A stretch of DNA of 64,000 nt from Thermohalobaculum sp965263335 (GCA_965263335.1 CBDHHE010000001.1:2976001-3040000), one strand, 5' to 3'. Counted from the first letter of the stretch, positions 17,705 to 26,760 are shown. Program-made: numbers and translations. The notes: generated by a model not told the origin, from the letters alone.

Positions 17705-18430
17705 CTAGAGGGTTCGGCCGAGGGATTGCAATGCGGACTTGATCAGGTCGGGCGCATCAGCCGCAGGATCCGCGGCACTCGCCTCGGCAACGGCGGCTGC
17801 GGCCTCTCCCCGGTCGTAGCCGAGGTTCAGCAGGGCCGAGAGCGCGTCCGAGGACGCTGCCGCCTCGTGCAACGCCGAAGTTGAGCCCAAAGCGGCCAAC
17901 TGCGCCTCCGGCGCAGACGGAGAGCCGATGCTCTCCTGACCCGCGCTTGGCGCGGGTTTGGCCGCATCGCCCGCGGCACCGTGCGTGCGCTGTACATCGC
18001 CCGCACCCGGCTCATGGCGCAGAACGAGCGCCGGTGCCTTGCCTTTCAGCTCGGTGACGATGCGCGTTGCGAGCTTCGGGCCGATCCCCGGCACGGCCCG
18101 CACGGCATGCGCATCTCCTGCAGCCAGTGCCCGGCTCAGCCCCGCCGGCCCCAGCACGCCAAGCACAGCGAGGCTCACCTTGGCGCCCACGCCCTGCACG
18201 GACGTAAGCAGCCGATGCCACTCTCGTTCGCCGAGCGAGCGAAATCCGAAGAGCTGCAGCAAATCCTCACGCACCACCATGTCGGTGTAGAGCGAGGCCA
18301 TCTCGCCGGCGGGCGGCAGCGCCGCAAGTGTCGCTGGCGCACAAAACACCGCATATCCGACACCCGCGGCTTCGATGAGCACATGATCTTCGGCCACATA
18401 GTCCACACGCCCCGAGATCTTGCCGATCAT
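17705..18430 (-). CDS. ruvA: Holliday junction DNA-binding protein RuvA
   Basis: Tetrameric junction-binding subunit of RuvAB. Domain I begins MIGKISGRVDYVAEDHVLIE; domain II carries the helix-hairpin-helix motifs SVQGVGAKVSLAVLG and VPGIGPKLATRIV; domain III at the C-terminus has ALLNLGYDRGEAAAAV. At 241 aa it is longer than typical (about 200) because of a Ser/Ala-rich linker (about 150–195) between domains II and III. ATG 18430 overlaps the ruvC stop by four bases. Confidence 0.96.
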   Translation of the reverse strand: MIGKISGRVDYVAEDHVLIEAAGVGYAVFCAPATLAALPPAGEMASLYTDMVVREDLLQLFGFRSLGEREWHRLLTSVQGVGAKVSLAVLGVLGPAGLSRALAAGDAHAVRAVPGIGPKLATRIVTELKGKAPALVLRHEPGAGDVQRTHGAAGDAAKPAPSAGQESIGSPSAPEAQLAALGSTSALHEAAASSDALSALLNLGYDRGEAAAAVAEASAADPAADAPDLIKSALQSLGRTL

Positions 18431-18930
18431 GCGCGCACACCAGTCGCCGCGCGCATCCGCTTCGACGCGTTTGCCATCCACGCGTGACAGATCGCGACCG
18501 CCAGAGCGTCGGCGGCATCCGCGCCCTGCGGCACGGCCCCGGGCAGGAGCATCTGCACCATATGCAGGACCTGTTGCTTGTCGGCATGTCCGACACCGAC
18601 CACCGCCTTCTTGACGGCGTTGGGTGCATACTCGGCTACCACGAGGCCGCGTTGCGCCGGGACCAGCAGAGACATCGCCCGGGCCTGCCCGAGCTTCAGC
18701 GTTCCGGCCGCATCTTTGTTGACGAAGGTGTGCTCGACCGCCGCCTCGTCCGGGCGATGTGTGTCGATCACATTGCCGATCTGCGCATAGAGATCGGCGA
18801 GCCGTTGCGCCAGTTCGCCCGTCCCGGTGCTGCACACACCATTTGCAACATGGCTGAGTCGCCCCGCCGCGGCGTCCACAACACCCCATCCTGTGCGTCG
18901 CAGACCCGGATCGAACCCAATGACGCGCAC
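18427..18930 (-). CDS. ruvC: Crossover junction endodeoxyribonuclease RuvC
   Basis: Resolves Holliday junctions by symmetric nicking. The 167-aa product has the RNase H-like core with catalytic Asp7 in IGFDPGLRRTGWGV, an acidic residue in AAVEHTFVNKDAAGTLKLGQ, and the C-terminal DAADALAVAICHAW motif. Start is GTG 18930, with AGGAAAA upstream. First gene of the ruvCAB set. Confidence 0.95.
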   Translation of the reverse strand: MRVIGFDPGLRRTGWGVVDAAAGRLSHVANGVCSTGTGELAQRLADLYAQIGNVIDTHRPDEAAVEHTFVNKDAAGTLKLGQARAMSLLVPAQRGLVVAEYAPNAVKKAVVGVGHADKQQVLHMVQMLLPGAVPQGADAADALAVAICHAWMANASKRMRAATGVRA

Positions 18931-19175
18931 GGATTTTTCCTATTGGTTTCACACTTTTTCCATACTTAGCACGAAACGGGAACGAAGCGCAACGCGATTT
19001 CGCCAGAAAACGACATAACCGCCTGTGGAAATGTCGCTTTCCGGGCCTCGCCGATGGTTGCAGAAAACGCATATCACGCATGCACGCATTGCAATTGTGC
19101 GCGAGGTTGCCCGCCCCTATCTCGCGGTCATCGGGAGGCGATGGTCGCACCCCAGCTTAGTGTGGAGATACGTCG

Positions 19176-19394
19176 ATGACGTCCTATGAAAATGCACGCG
19201 TCGTCCCTGTCGGTTCGGTGGCCAGCTATCGCTTCGGAACCGCTGTCATGAACATGATCGAGGGCGTGCGCGCCTGGCGCGATGCCCGCCGCACCGCCGC
19301 CGTCCTTGCCACGTTGAGCCCGAACCAGCTCGAGGATATCGGTCTTTCGACGGCTGACGTGGAATCGCTCGACGCGAAATCGCGCCTCTTCTGA
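19176..19394 (+). CDS. DUF1127 small protein
   Basis: A 72-aa basic protein with the C-terminal DUF1127 motif TLSPNQLEDIGLSTADV (about residues 47–63) and an amphipathic helix before it. DUF1127 proteins of alphaproteobacteria are often stress-inducible and some bind RNA; the role here is unknown. ATG 19176 has GGAG nine bases upstream. It stands alone, divergent from ruvC, with a 245-base shared upstream region that must hold both promoters. Confidence 0.85.
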   Translation: MTSYENARVVPVGSVASYRFGTAVMNMIEGVRAWRDARRTAAVLATLSPNQLEDIGLSTADVESLDAKSRLF

Positions 19395-19526
19395 GGATCG
19401 GCCCGACCTCGCGGCCATCCCGGCGCTTTCATCTCGCGCCATCGAGCTCGAACATGGCCGTCCCGTCGGGGCGGCCATTGCCTTTTCGGACCAAACTGCA
19501 AGCACACAGGCAGGGTTCCGCGCGTC

Positions 19527-20411
19527 TCAGCCGGAGTTGCCGGCCAGGCGGCGCAGCAACAGGCTTGTCCACTCGCCGATCGTGACCCTGTCAACGGGCA
19601 CAAGGCCATGGCCCCGGTAGACGCTGCTCACGCCGACCGCCTGATGCCGCAGCAGACCCGACAATATCGCAAACCCGCCGGGCGCGAGATGCGCCGCCAT
19701 GTCAGGCGCAAGGCGTTTCAGCGGTGCCGCGAGAATGTTCGCGAAGACCAGACCGAACGGCGCAAGCCGGCGCAACTCAGGTGCCTGAAAGCCCGGTGCC
19801 CACAACACGCGAACAACAGGGGCGACCCCGTTGGCGTCCATGTTCTCGCGAGCGGTCGTCGCTGCCACGGGATCGATGTCGGATGCGATCGTCCGCGTCC
19901 GCCAGAGCCGGCCTGCAGCCATCGCAAGAACCCCGGTCCCGCAACCGATATCGGCGGCGTTGCGCGCGCGCCATCCCCGGCGTGCCAACCGGTCGAGCAG
20001 CACAAGACACCCCCGGGTCGTTCCGTGATGACCGGTGCCGAACGCCATCGCGGCCTCGATCCTGAGCCCGATCCTGCCGGGCGGGATCCGGTGGGCGTCG
20101 TGCCCGCCGTGAACCACGAACCGCCCCGCGGTCACCGGGTGCAACTCGCGCCGGACCTGAGCCACCCAGTCGCGGTCGTCGATCCGGCTGACCGCAAACT
20201 CGGCCGCCCCGTGCACCAGCGCAAGGAGGGCCAGGCCCGCCTGGTCCGGAGGCGCCGGGAAATAGCCCCCAACCTCCCAGCGGCCCCGGCCATCCTCGAT
20301 CTCGAACGTGCCGATCCCGTATGGCGCAGGATGCAGGCGCTCCATCGCCGCCCCGAGCGCCGTCGCCACAGCCTCTCCGCCCACGGTGGTCAACGCCGAA
20401 TACGTGGTCAT
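19527..20411 (-). CDS. prmA: Ribosomal protein L11 methyltransferase
   Basis: Trimethylates ribosomal protein L11 using SAM. A 294-aa protein with N-terminal recognition domain and C-terminal class I methyltransferase; motifs AFGTGHHGTTRGCLVLLDRL (characteristic of PrmA), NAADIGCGTGVLAMAAG (motif I), and LVFANILAAPLKRLAPDM (the NILA motif). Same strand as msrA, but separated from it by two strong hairpins. Confidence 0.92.
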   Translation of the reverse strand: MTTYSALTTVGGEAVATALGAAMERLHPAPYGIGTFEIEDGRGRWEVGGYFPAPPDQAGLALLALVHGAAEFAVSRIDDRDWVAQVRRELHPVTAGRFVVHGGHDAHRIPPGRIGLRIEAAMAFGTGHHGTTRGCLVLLDRLARRGWRARNAADIGCGTGVLAMAAGRLWRTRTIASDIDPVAATTARENMDANGVAPVVRVLWAPGFQAPELRRLAPFGLVFANILAAPLKRLAPDMAAHLAPGGFAILSGLLRHQAVGVSSVYRGHGLVPVDRVTIGEWTSLLLRRLAGNSG

Positions 20412-20508
20412 GACGGTGCTGCGGCCTCGCTTTCAAAGGATGGGCCTTCGGAGCTATCGCGAAAACGCGCCGCTGTCATCACTGCACACAGGGTGAAGAC
20501 CGGCACAG

Positions 20509-20540
20509 CCTTCGAACCGCCGGTGCACCGGCGGCGAAGG
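20509..20540. repeat. 18-bp perfect palindrome with extended flanking stem
   Basis: ccgccggtgcaccggcgg is a perfect palindrome at 20517–20534, flanked by ccttcg and cgaagg (20509–20514 and 20535–20540), giving one long hairpin. It sits directly next to the hairpin at 20543–20577 between msrA and prmA. Confidence 0.75.
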
Positions 20541-20542
20541 CC

Positions 20543-20577
20543 AGCTCTGGCCGGGCCTCGACGGCCCGGTCAGAGCT
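20543..20577 (-). terminator. 15-bp hairpin after msrA, probable terminator
   Basis: agctctg-g-ccgggcc and ggcccgg-t-cagagct pair over 15 bp, including one G·U, around a five-base loop. It begins 21 bases after the msrA stop. No T-run follows on the minus strand, so termination may rely on stem strength or Rho. Confidence 0.6.
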
Positions 20578-20597
20578 TCCTGCACACGTCTTTGCGA

Positions 20598-21245
20598 TCA
20601 GGCACCGGTTCCGGTCGCGCAGGTGACCCCCGTCCCGCCGATACCGCAGTATCCGCCCGGGTTCTTCGCCAGATACTGCTGGTGGTAGTCCTCAGCGAAA
20701 TAGAACGTGGGTGCTGGCACGACTTCGGTGGTGATCGGGCCGTACCCCGCCGCCGTCAGCCGTTCCTGAAAGGCTTGATGGGATGCCTTTGCCGCGCTCG
20801 CCTGCGCCGCGCCGAACGTATAGATGCCCGAGCGGTACTGGGTGCCGACATCGTTGCCCTGGCGCATGCCCTGCGTCGGATCATGGCCTTCCCAGAACAC
20901 CTTCAGAAGCGCCTCGTAGCTCAGACGCGACGGGTCATAGGCGATCTGGGCCACCTCGTTGTGTCCGGTCTGCCCGGAGCACACTTCGTTGTAGGTCGGA
21001 TTGGGCGTGATCCCGCCTGCATATCCTACCATGGTCACCCAGGCCCCGGGGAGCGTCCAGAACATCCGCTCGACCCCCCAGAAACAGCCCATGCCGAACA
21101 TCGCCAGCTCCGTGCCCTCGGGATACGGCCCCTTGAGCGGCCGGTTGTTCACAAAGTGCCGCTCGGCAGTCGGCAGTGCGAACGCTCGCCCCTCCAGAGC
21201 CGTTTCAGCCGTTGGCATCGCTGTCTTCTTGAAGAGGCCGAACAT
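20598..21245 (-). CDS. msrA: Peptide-methionine (S)-S-oxide reductase
   Basis: Repairs methionine S-sulfoxide in proteins. The 215-aa product carries the catalytic Cys54 in MGCFWGVERMFW, followed by the VGYAGG and YEEVCSG-like (YNEVCSGQTGHNEVAQI) motifs and the HDPTQGMRQGNDVGTQYRS substrate loop. The C-terminus ends CGIGGTGVTCATGTGA; its Cys residues may act as resolving cysteines. ATG 21245 gives the start MFGLFKK; an ATG nine bases upstream is an alternative. Confidence 0.93.
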   Translation of the reverse strand: MFGLFKKTAMPTAETALEGRAFALPTAERHFVNNRPLKGPYPEGTELAMFGMGCFWGVERMFWTLPGAWVTMVGYAGGITPNPTYNEVCSGQTGHNEVAQIAYDPSRLSYEALLKVFWEGHDPTQGMRQGNDVGTQYRSGIYTFGAAQASAAKASHQAFQERLTAAGYGPITTEVVPAPTFYFAEDYHQQYLAKNPGGYCGIGGTGVTCATGTGA

Positions 21246-21527
21246 GGTGCGCATCCTCGATTGTTGGTCTTGTCCAGACGGTAGGAGATGGAGCAGCGCA
21301 CGCACATCTCAACATGTCAACGCCGCCCTCCCGCCGCATTTGCCGAAGCGGCACTGACAATCCCGGACATCTCCGGTGCGTCGTCCTGGCCGTCGATCGA
21401 CGCTCTGCGGCTCTGACGGAGTGGCGCGCTGGATTGACCGCATCCAGGCACATTCGTCCACAGGTTTTCCTCGAACATTCCGGGAACAACGCTTTCCATT
21501 TGTGATGCGCCGCGATAGTGTGCGGCC

Positions 21528-23900
21528 ATGAACCACCCGTTCGACGACGAGAGCGCGTTCGAGGCGATCGATGTGCCGCTGTCCCAGCGTGCCATGGCGC
21601 CCCCCCCTTACCTCGATGGCCTCAACCCCGATCAGCGCGCCGCGGTGGAGGCACTTGATGGGCCGGTTCTGGTGCTCGCGGGCGCCGGCACCGGCAAGAC
21701 GCGGGCGCTCACGACCCGGCTTGCCCATATCGTCCACACCCGACGCGCCTGGCCAAGCCAGATCCTTGCCGTCACCTTCACCAACAAGGCCGCGCGGGAG
21801 ATGAAACACCGCATCGGAGAACTTGTGGGAGGCGCCGTCGAGGGCATGCCCTGGCTCGGAACCTTTCACGCCATCTGCGTGAAGATGCTGCGCCGCCATG
21901 CCGAGCTGGTGGATCTGAAGTCCAACTTCACCATCCTCGACACCGATGACCAGATCCGACTGATCAAACAGCTGCTGGAGGCCGAGGGCGTCGATGCCAA
22001 GCGCTGGCCCCCGCGCATGTTCGCCGGCATGCTGGACCGCTGGAAGAACAAGGCGCTGGGGCCGGACAAAGTGCCCGCAGACGAGACAGGCTTCGCGCAA
22101 GGCCGCGGCGCCGAGTTCTACGCCGCCTACCAGGCGCGGCTCAGAACGCTGAACGCCGTCGATTTCGGCGATCTTCTGCTGCACATGGTGACGATCCTGC
22201 GCACCCATCCGGATGTGCTCGAGGACTACCAGAGCCGCTTCAAGTACATCCTCGTCGACGAGTACCAGGACACCAACGTCGCGCAGTACCTCTGGCTGAG
22301 GCTGCTTGCGGGCGGTCACAACAACATCTGCTGCGTCGGCGACGATGATCAGTCGATCTACGGCTGGCGCGGCGCCGAAGTGGGCAACATCCTCAAGTTC
22401 GAGAAGGACTTCGACGGCGCCGCAGTCATTCGCCTCGAGCAGAACTACCGCTCGACCGCCAACATCCTCGCGGCAGCGTCCGGCGTGATCGCGGCCAACA
22501 AGGACCGGCTCGGCAAGACGCTTTGGACCGAAGCTCAGGGCGGCGAGAAGGTGCGTCTGATCGGCCATTGGGACGGCGAGGAAGAGGCCCGCTGGATCGG
22601 CGAGGAGGTCGAGGCCTACAGCCGCGGCACCCGCGGGCTCGACCCGATCAGCCCCGACGGGCAGGCGATCCTGGTGCGCGCTTCGTTCCAGATGCGCGCC
22701 TTCGAGGACCGCTTCCTGACCATCGGACTGCCCTATCGGGTCATCGGTGGCCCGCGCTTCTACGAGCGTCTCGAGATCCGTGACGCCATGGCCTATTTCC
22801 GCGTCGCCGTGTCACCGGATGACGGGCTGGCGCTCGAGCGGATCATCAACACGCCCAAGCGCGGGATCGGCGACAAGGCACTGCAGAACCTGAACCTGCT
22901 GGCGCGCAACAATGGCATCGGGCTGCTGGATGCGGCCCGTCTGGCGGTGGAGACCGGCGACGGCCTTTCGGGCCGCGCCCGCAAGGCGCTGGGTGAGCTG
23001 ATCGACGGCTTCGACCGCTGGGGTGCCTTGCTTTCCGTAGAGGGGGCCAACCACGTCGAGATCGCCGAGCAGATGCTGGACGAGAGCGGCTACACCGCAA
23101 TGTGGCTGAACGACAAGTCACCGGATGCGCCCGGCCGGCTGGAGAACCTCAAGGAGCTGGTCAAGGCGCTCGAGGAGTTCGAGAACCTTCAGGGGTTTCT
23201 CGAACATGTCAGCCTGGTCATGGACAACGAAACCGACGCGGGCGATGCCAAGGTCTCGATCATGACCTTGCACGCGGCCAAGGGGCTTGAGTTCCCAGTG
23301 ATCTTCCTGCCTGGCTGGGAGGATGGTCTGTTCCCGAGCCAGCGCTCCATGGACGAGAGCGGGCAGAAAGGGCTCGAGGAGGAACGCAGGCTCGCCTATG
23401 TCGGCATGACCCGCGCCCGCCAGCACCTGACGATCAGCTTCGCCGCCAACCGGCATATGTACGGACGCTGGCAATCCTCGATGCCGAGCCGCTTCATTGA
23501 CGAATTGCCCGGTGACCATGTCGAGGTGCTGACCCCGCCCGGCCTCTACGGCGGCAGCTATGGCGCAGCGCACACCACCCGCGGGTCGGTGCTCGAGGAA
23601 CGCGCGGCGGAAGCCTCGACATACAACTCTCCGGGATGGAAGCGCATGTCCGAGCGGCGTGCGACACACACCGTCCAGCAGCCCAAGGAGGCGCGCGCGC
23701 TGGTGATCGACGCCGAGGCGATCAGCCGCTTCGAGACCGGCACGCGGGTCTTTCACCAGAAGTTCGGCTACGGCCTCATCACGGGCATCGAGGGCGACAA
23801 GCTCACGGTTGCGTTCGAGAAGGCCGGGGAGAAGAAGGTGATCGCATCCTATGTCACCGAAGCGCCCTCACAAGGCACGTCCGACGACGTGCCGTTCTGA
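21528..23900 (+). CDS. uvrD: ATP-dependent DNA helicase II (UvrD/PcrA/Rep family)
   Basis: Superfamily 1A 3'-to-5' helicase for nucleotide excision and mismatch repair and for clearing proteins from DNA. In 790 aa: Q-motif GLNPDQRAAV (31–40), Walker A AGAGTGKTRAL (51–61), motif II VDEYQDTN, motif III GDDDQSIYGWRGA, motif V VSIMTLHAAKGLEFPVIFLP, motif VI YVGMTRAR. The C-terminus ends with a Tudor-like UvrD tail (VFHQKFGYGLITGIEGDKLT). Monocistronic by position. Confidence 0.95.
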   Translation: MNHPFDDESAFEAIDVPLSQRAMAPPPYLDGLNPDQRAAVEALDGPVLVLAGAGTGKTRALTTRLAHIVHTRRAWPSQILAVTFTNKAAREMKHRIGELVGGAVEGMPWLGTFHAICVKMLRRHAELVDLKSNFTILDTDDQIRLIKQLLEAEGVDAKRWPPRMFAGMLDRWKNKALGPDKVPADETGFAQGRGAEFYAAYQARLRTLNAVDFGDLLLHMVTILRTHPDVLEDYQSRFKYILVDEYQDTNVAQYLWLRLLAGGHNNICCVGDDDQSIYGWRGAEVGNILKFEKDFDGAAVIRLEQNYRSTANILAAASGVIAANKDRLGKTLWTEAQGGEKVRLIGHWDGEEEARWIGEEVEAYSRGTRGLDPISPDGQAILVRASFQMRAFEDRFLTIGLPYRVIGGPRFYERLEIRDAMAYFRVAVSPDDGLALERIINTPKRGIGDKALQNLNLLARNNGIGLLDAARLAVETGDGLSGRARKALGELIDGFDRWGALLSVEGANHVEIAEQMLDESGYTAMWLNDKSPDAPGRLENLKELVKALEEFENLQGFLEHVSLVMDNETDAGDAKVSIMTLHAAKGLEFPVIFLPGWEDGLFPSQRSMDESGQKGLEEERRLAYVGMTRARQHLTISFAANRHMYGRWQSSMPSRFIDELPGDHVEVLTPPGLYGGSYGAAHTTRGSVLEERAAEASTYNSPGWKRMSERRATHTVQQPKEARALVIDAEAISRFETGTRVFHQKFGYGLITGIEGDKLTVAFEKAGEKKVIASYVTEAPSQGTSDDVPF

Positions 23901-24061
23901 GAGAACGTGAGCACACGCATTCGCTGAATCCGCGGGGGTGTGCGTACCTCGAGCGGCCACGGCGCGGAACACGGCGGACGTCTGGCGCGCCCGTTCCGCA
24001 ACATCTATTGCCCCGGAACGCCGCCGTTTGGCCCAAGCCCCCAGCCGTCAGCGGGTTGCGT

Positions 24062-24331
24062 TCACCCGCGTGGCCCGAACTCCAGGAGATTCCGCTTGAG
24101 GTCCTCCAACTCCACCTGGAAATCGAGGATCTTCTCCAAGGCACTCGAGGCCACGCTCGGGTTGGGGCTCATCGCGCCAATGTCAGCGAGCAACGCGATC
24201 AGGCTGCTTGCGAACTCTCTTGCCAGATTTGACGCGGTCTCCTGATCCATTTGCATCAAGAGTTCGGCGATGGCTGATACGTGGCTCTCGGCCTGCGCCG
24301 CTGCACGCTTGTCCCAGGTTGAATCAGACAT
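24062..24331 (-). CDS. Small helical protein coupled to a degenerate receiver
   Basis: An 89-aa protein that looks largely alpha-helical (SHVSAIAELLMQMDQETA, and a likely coiled coil with ALEKILDFQVELEDLKRNLL at about 62–81). No family recognised. Its ATG 24331 overlaps the stop of the receiver-like gene by eight bases, indicating coupled translation and probable interaction. Downstream 161 bases to the convergent uvrD stop contain no gene that I can see. Confidence 0.6.
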   Translation of the reverse strand: MSDSTWDKRAAAQAESHVSAIAELLMQMDQETASNLAREFASSLIALLADIGAMSPNPSVASSALEKILDFQVELEDLKRNLLEFGPRG

Positions 24332-24707
24332 CGTCGGGAAGCGCAGTGGCGAATTCATGCAACGCACCGTAGTCGATGGGTTGTCCGAAGATGCGATCGA
24401 AGATCTGCTGGTTTCCTACACCTCCCGAGATTTTCTCCAACTGACCGCCAATCGCGATCATCTGCCCGAAGCGGTCCGGGTAACGGGTCCGCAGCGTGTA
24501 GGATACTTCAATCACCGGAAGTGACGTGGATTCCGTGTTCACGATGATCAGCACCGGCTCTTCACGAACCGTGACTTCGATCGCTTCGGATGCGGTCGTT
24601 GCGAGGAACAGGCAATCAAAACTGTGTTCGATCAGTTTCTGAAACATGAAGTGGTTCAACGCTTGGTCGTCGACCAACAATGCGTTGCGCAGTCGGTTAT
24701 TGGACAT
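24324..24707 (-). CDS. Degenerate response-regulator receiver domain protein
   Basis: A 127-aa single-domain CheY-like protein. The N-terminal acidic pair Asp13-Asp14 (ALLVDDQALN) and the pattern of strands fit a receiver, but the position of the phospho-acceptor is Asn57 (VLIIVNTEST) and the conserved Lys before the final Pro is Gln (RIFGQPIDY). It therefore should not be phosphorylated in the usual way and may signal by protein contact. ATG 24707 has GGGGGTGAA directly upstream. Lies 182 bases downstream of the winged-helix/TPR gene on the same strand and overlaps the next small gene. Confidence 0.7.
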   Translation of the reverse strand: MSNNRLRNALLVDDQALNHFMFQKLIEHSFDCLFLATTASEAIEVTVREEPVLIIVNTESTSLPVIEVSYTLRTRYPDRFGQMIAIGGQLEKISGGVGNQQIFDRIFGQPIDYGALHEFATALPDDV

Positions 24708-24889
24708 TTCACCCCCAGCAAGCAGCCTCGTTGACACCACCGCTCTCGCGACGGCGTTCGAGGCCTGCAGGAAGGCGACAACACATTCGAACCGACAGAA
24801 CGTGCGCCGCATGTTCGCCGATGTGACGCTCGAGCAGGCAATGGATCGGGAGCCCAGACGCCGCTCGATGACAGGGGTCCGGTTCGGCG

Positions 24890-26527
24890 CTACATGCCCG
24901 GCAGGTTCTTGATCTCCTCGACCAGTCGCCGGGTCAGCTCGGGGGCGAACCTTCGATTCTCGATATAGGATATCGCGTCGGACTGCGTCGCGATGCCGTA
25001 GGAGTTCAACAGGGAGATGCTTTCCGCAAGCGCGGCATCATCACCGGTCAACCGTGCGCTCATGGCGCGCAGCAGTTCCACCGGCTTTGACCCGCGAGGC
25101 TGGAGCGATTCCGCGGTTGCAACGAACTCCGCGTCCGATCCGAACAGAAGCGCCTGATAGGCGGGCGCGAAGTGAACCCAGCTCGGCGGATTGTGATCCA
25201 GATCCAATGCGCGGGCATGCAGAAGCATACCTTCCTTCCAGTTCCCGGCGTTCAGCGCGAGCTTGGCGCCGAAGTTTGCCAGCGTGAACGCATTGTTGGG
25301 ACGCATCTCCAGTTCACGGGCACCGTATTGCTGAAAGGCGTCATGGTCCGGATTCGGCTGGGCGACCGCCAGCGTCATGGCCGCATTCAGGACCAGTGAG
25401 CTCAGCGGCGCGATCTCGAGCGCGTTCCGTACGGCCTGGTCGGCATCCTTCCACGGATCCGCATCCGCCCGCAGGTTCAGACCCTCCCTGCCCTCATCCA
25501 GGTAGATGAACGCAAGCGCGGCCCACGCCTCGGCATAGTTCGGGTTGCGCTCGGTCGTCTCGAGCAAGCAACTGCTCAGTCGGGCATGTTCCTCTTCGGT
25601 CGGGTTCTCCCAGTAGCCGTAAATCCCCATGAGGCATTCGAAGTTCTCGAGGCTGATGGCATCGAGCGGCGAGCGGTGGGAGAGCAGCACGGTCGGGATG
25701 ACGCCTTCATCCTGTCCCAGGGTCGAGGCGATCGAGTAGGCCAACTCGCGCTGCAACTCGCCGATTTCCTTTGGTTCGAACGTTCGCTCGAACTTCTTTG
25801 TCCAAACCACGTCACCTTCCTGAGCCGTCGACAAGCTCACGGCGACGATCAGAATATCTTCGACGACAGAGACCTCTCCCGACAGGACAAAATCGGCATT
25901 GGTCGGCTGCGGCGGCGCCTGACCGGCACCCGGTACTCGTGAAACCGCCAACCACGAATACTGCGTGAGATCGGTTGTGAGCTCGAACGAAATACCGCTG
26001 GCGATCGCAGCGACCGGCGTTTCGGACTGAACAGGGACAAGCGCCTCGAGCAGGATCCGCGGCCCCTGGAACGGGACTTGTGTTGGACCGGCGTCTCGAT
26101 AGAGCGGACCGAATGCATAAAGCCCCCCAGTGAAGACCACGGCCAAAGCCGCAACCAGGCCCAACACCACTGGCATCCGCCGCTTCACCTCTGGGGTCCT
26201 GCGGATCCTGGGGCGGTAGCTGCCCTTCGGAACGTCGATCCGAAGCGGGTCGCCCTTGCCCTCGGCGCCGGAGTAGAGCTCGAGTGCCTGGCGCAGTCGA
26301 TTGATTTCGGTCCTGACGATGCTGTCGGAGTTCGGATCGAAGTCGTCCGGACGCCCGAGCACATCGACGCCGATGCTGTACCCCGAGATCCGCTCACCCC
26401 GACCTGCACGCTCCTCGGCAACCAGATGTCTCAAGATGTCCCGCAGACGCGAACGCTCACCGAGCCGCCCGCTCGCTTCGATCTTGGACAGGATCGCATC
26501 AATGTCGTCGTCGTTGGGCGCGCTCAT
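24890..26527 (-). CDS. Winged-helix DNA-binding, TM and TPR sensor-regulator
   Basis: A 545-aa protein with three parts. Residues about 20–110 form a winged-helix-like domain (RISGYSIGVDVLGRPDDFDP, followed by SIVRTEINRLRQALELYYS-like residues and IDVPKGSYRP). A TM lies at about 121–142 (VVLGLVAALAVVFTGGLYAF). The remainder has a TolB/FlgO-like sheet domain (ISFELTTDLTQYSWLAVSRV, ADFVLSGEVSVVEDILIVAV) and TPR-like helices. This is the layout of CadC-like membrane regulators often mis-named adenylate cyclase; no cyclase domain is present. The DNA-binding part would be cytoplasmic and the TPR part periplasmic. ATG 26527 is chosen by domain fit; the ribosome-binding site is weak. Confidence 0.78.
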   Translation of the reverse strand: MSAPNDDDIDAILSKIEASGRLGERSRLRDILRHLVAEERAGRGERISGYSIGVDVLGRPDDFDPNSDSIVRTEINRLRQALELYSGAEGKGDPLRIDVPKGSYRPRIRRTPEVKRRMPVVLGLVAALAVVFTGGLYAFGPLYRDAGPTQVPFQGPRILLEALVPVQSETPVAAIASGISFELTTDLTQYSWLAVSRVPGAGQAPPQPTNADFVLSGEVSVVEDILIVAVSLSTAQEGDVVWTKKFERTFEPKEIGELQRELAYSIASTLGQDEGVIPTVLLSHRSPLDAISLENFECLMGIYGYWENPTEEEHARLSSCLLETTERNPNYAEAWAALAFIYLDEGREGLNLRADADPWKDADQAVRNALEIAPLSSLVLNAAMTLAVAQPNPDHDAFQQYGARELEMRPNNAFTLANFGAKLALNAGNWKEGMLLHARALDLDHNPPSWVHFAPAYQALLFGSDAEFVATAESLQPRGSKPVELLRAMSARLTGDDAALAESISLLNSYGIATQSDAISYIENRRFAPELTRRLVEEIKNLPGM

Positions 26528-26599
26528 GCTGGAACTGTATTTCGATGGAGGAAGCGACACCACCTCATTCGCACGGGAATCGCAGCAAGCAAGACTGTT

Positions 26600-26618
26600 C
26601 AATGAGGTAATCTCATTG
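26600..26618. promoter_or_regulatory. Inverted repeat, candidate operator upstream of the winged-helix gene
   Basis: caatgag-gtaat-ctcattg: a perfect 7-bp inverted repeat with five-base spacer, 73 bases upstream of the winged-helix gene and inside the 275-base divergent region. A perfect palindrome, catcatcgatgatg, lies next to it at 26626–26639. Both have the size of dimeric-regulator sites. Confidence 0.45.
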
Positions 26619-26625
26619 CCGCTCA

Positions 26626-26639
26626 CATCATCGATGATG
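26626..26639. promoter_or_regulatory. 14-bp perfect palindrome, candidate operator
   Basis: catcatcgatgatg, a perfect palindrome eight bases beyond the preceding inverted repeat, in the region between the minus-strand winged-helix gene and the plus-strand two-gene cassette. Confidence 0.4.
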
Positions 26640-26760
26640 CAACCTGGTGCTCGTCCGATAGCCTGCCAATCTTCGCCTTATGAGTCTCCGCTTATGGGAA
26701 ATACGCTAAATCAGTTCCCATGACAGGCGCGTTTTAGTACAATCCGGGCTGTAGCACTTT

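Noticed and set aside
18931..19175. Possible small RNA or tRNA in the ruvC–DUF1127 gap
   Set aside because: No cloverleaf, terminator or conserved structure could be found by eye; it is best read as a divergent promoter region.
24890..26527. Adenylate cyclase annotation for the winged-helix/TPR protein
   Set aside because: Proteins with this layout are often called so, but no class III cyclase catalytic domain is present.
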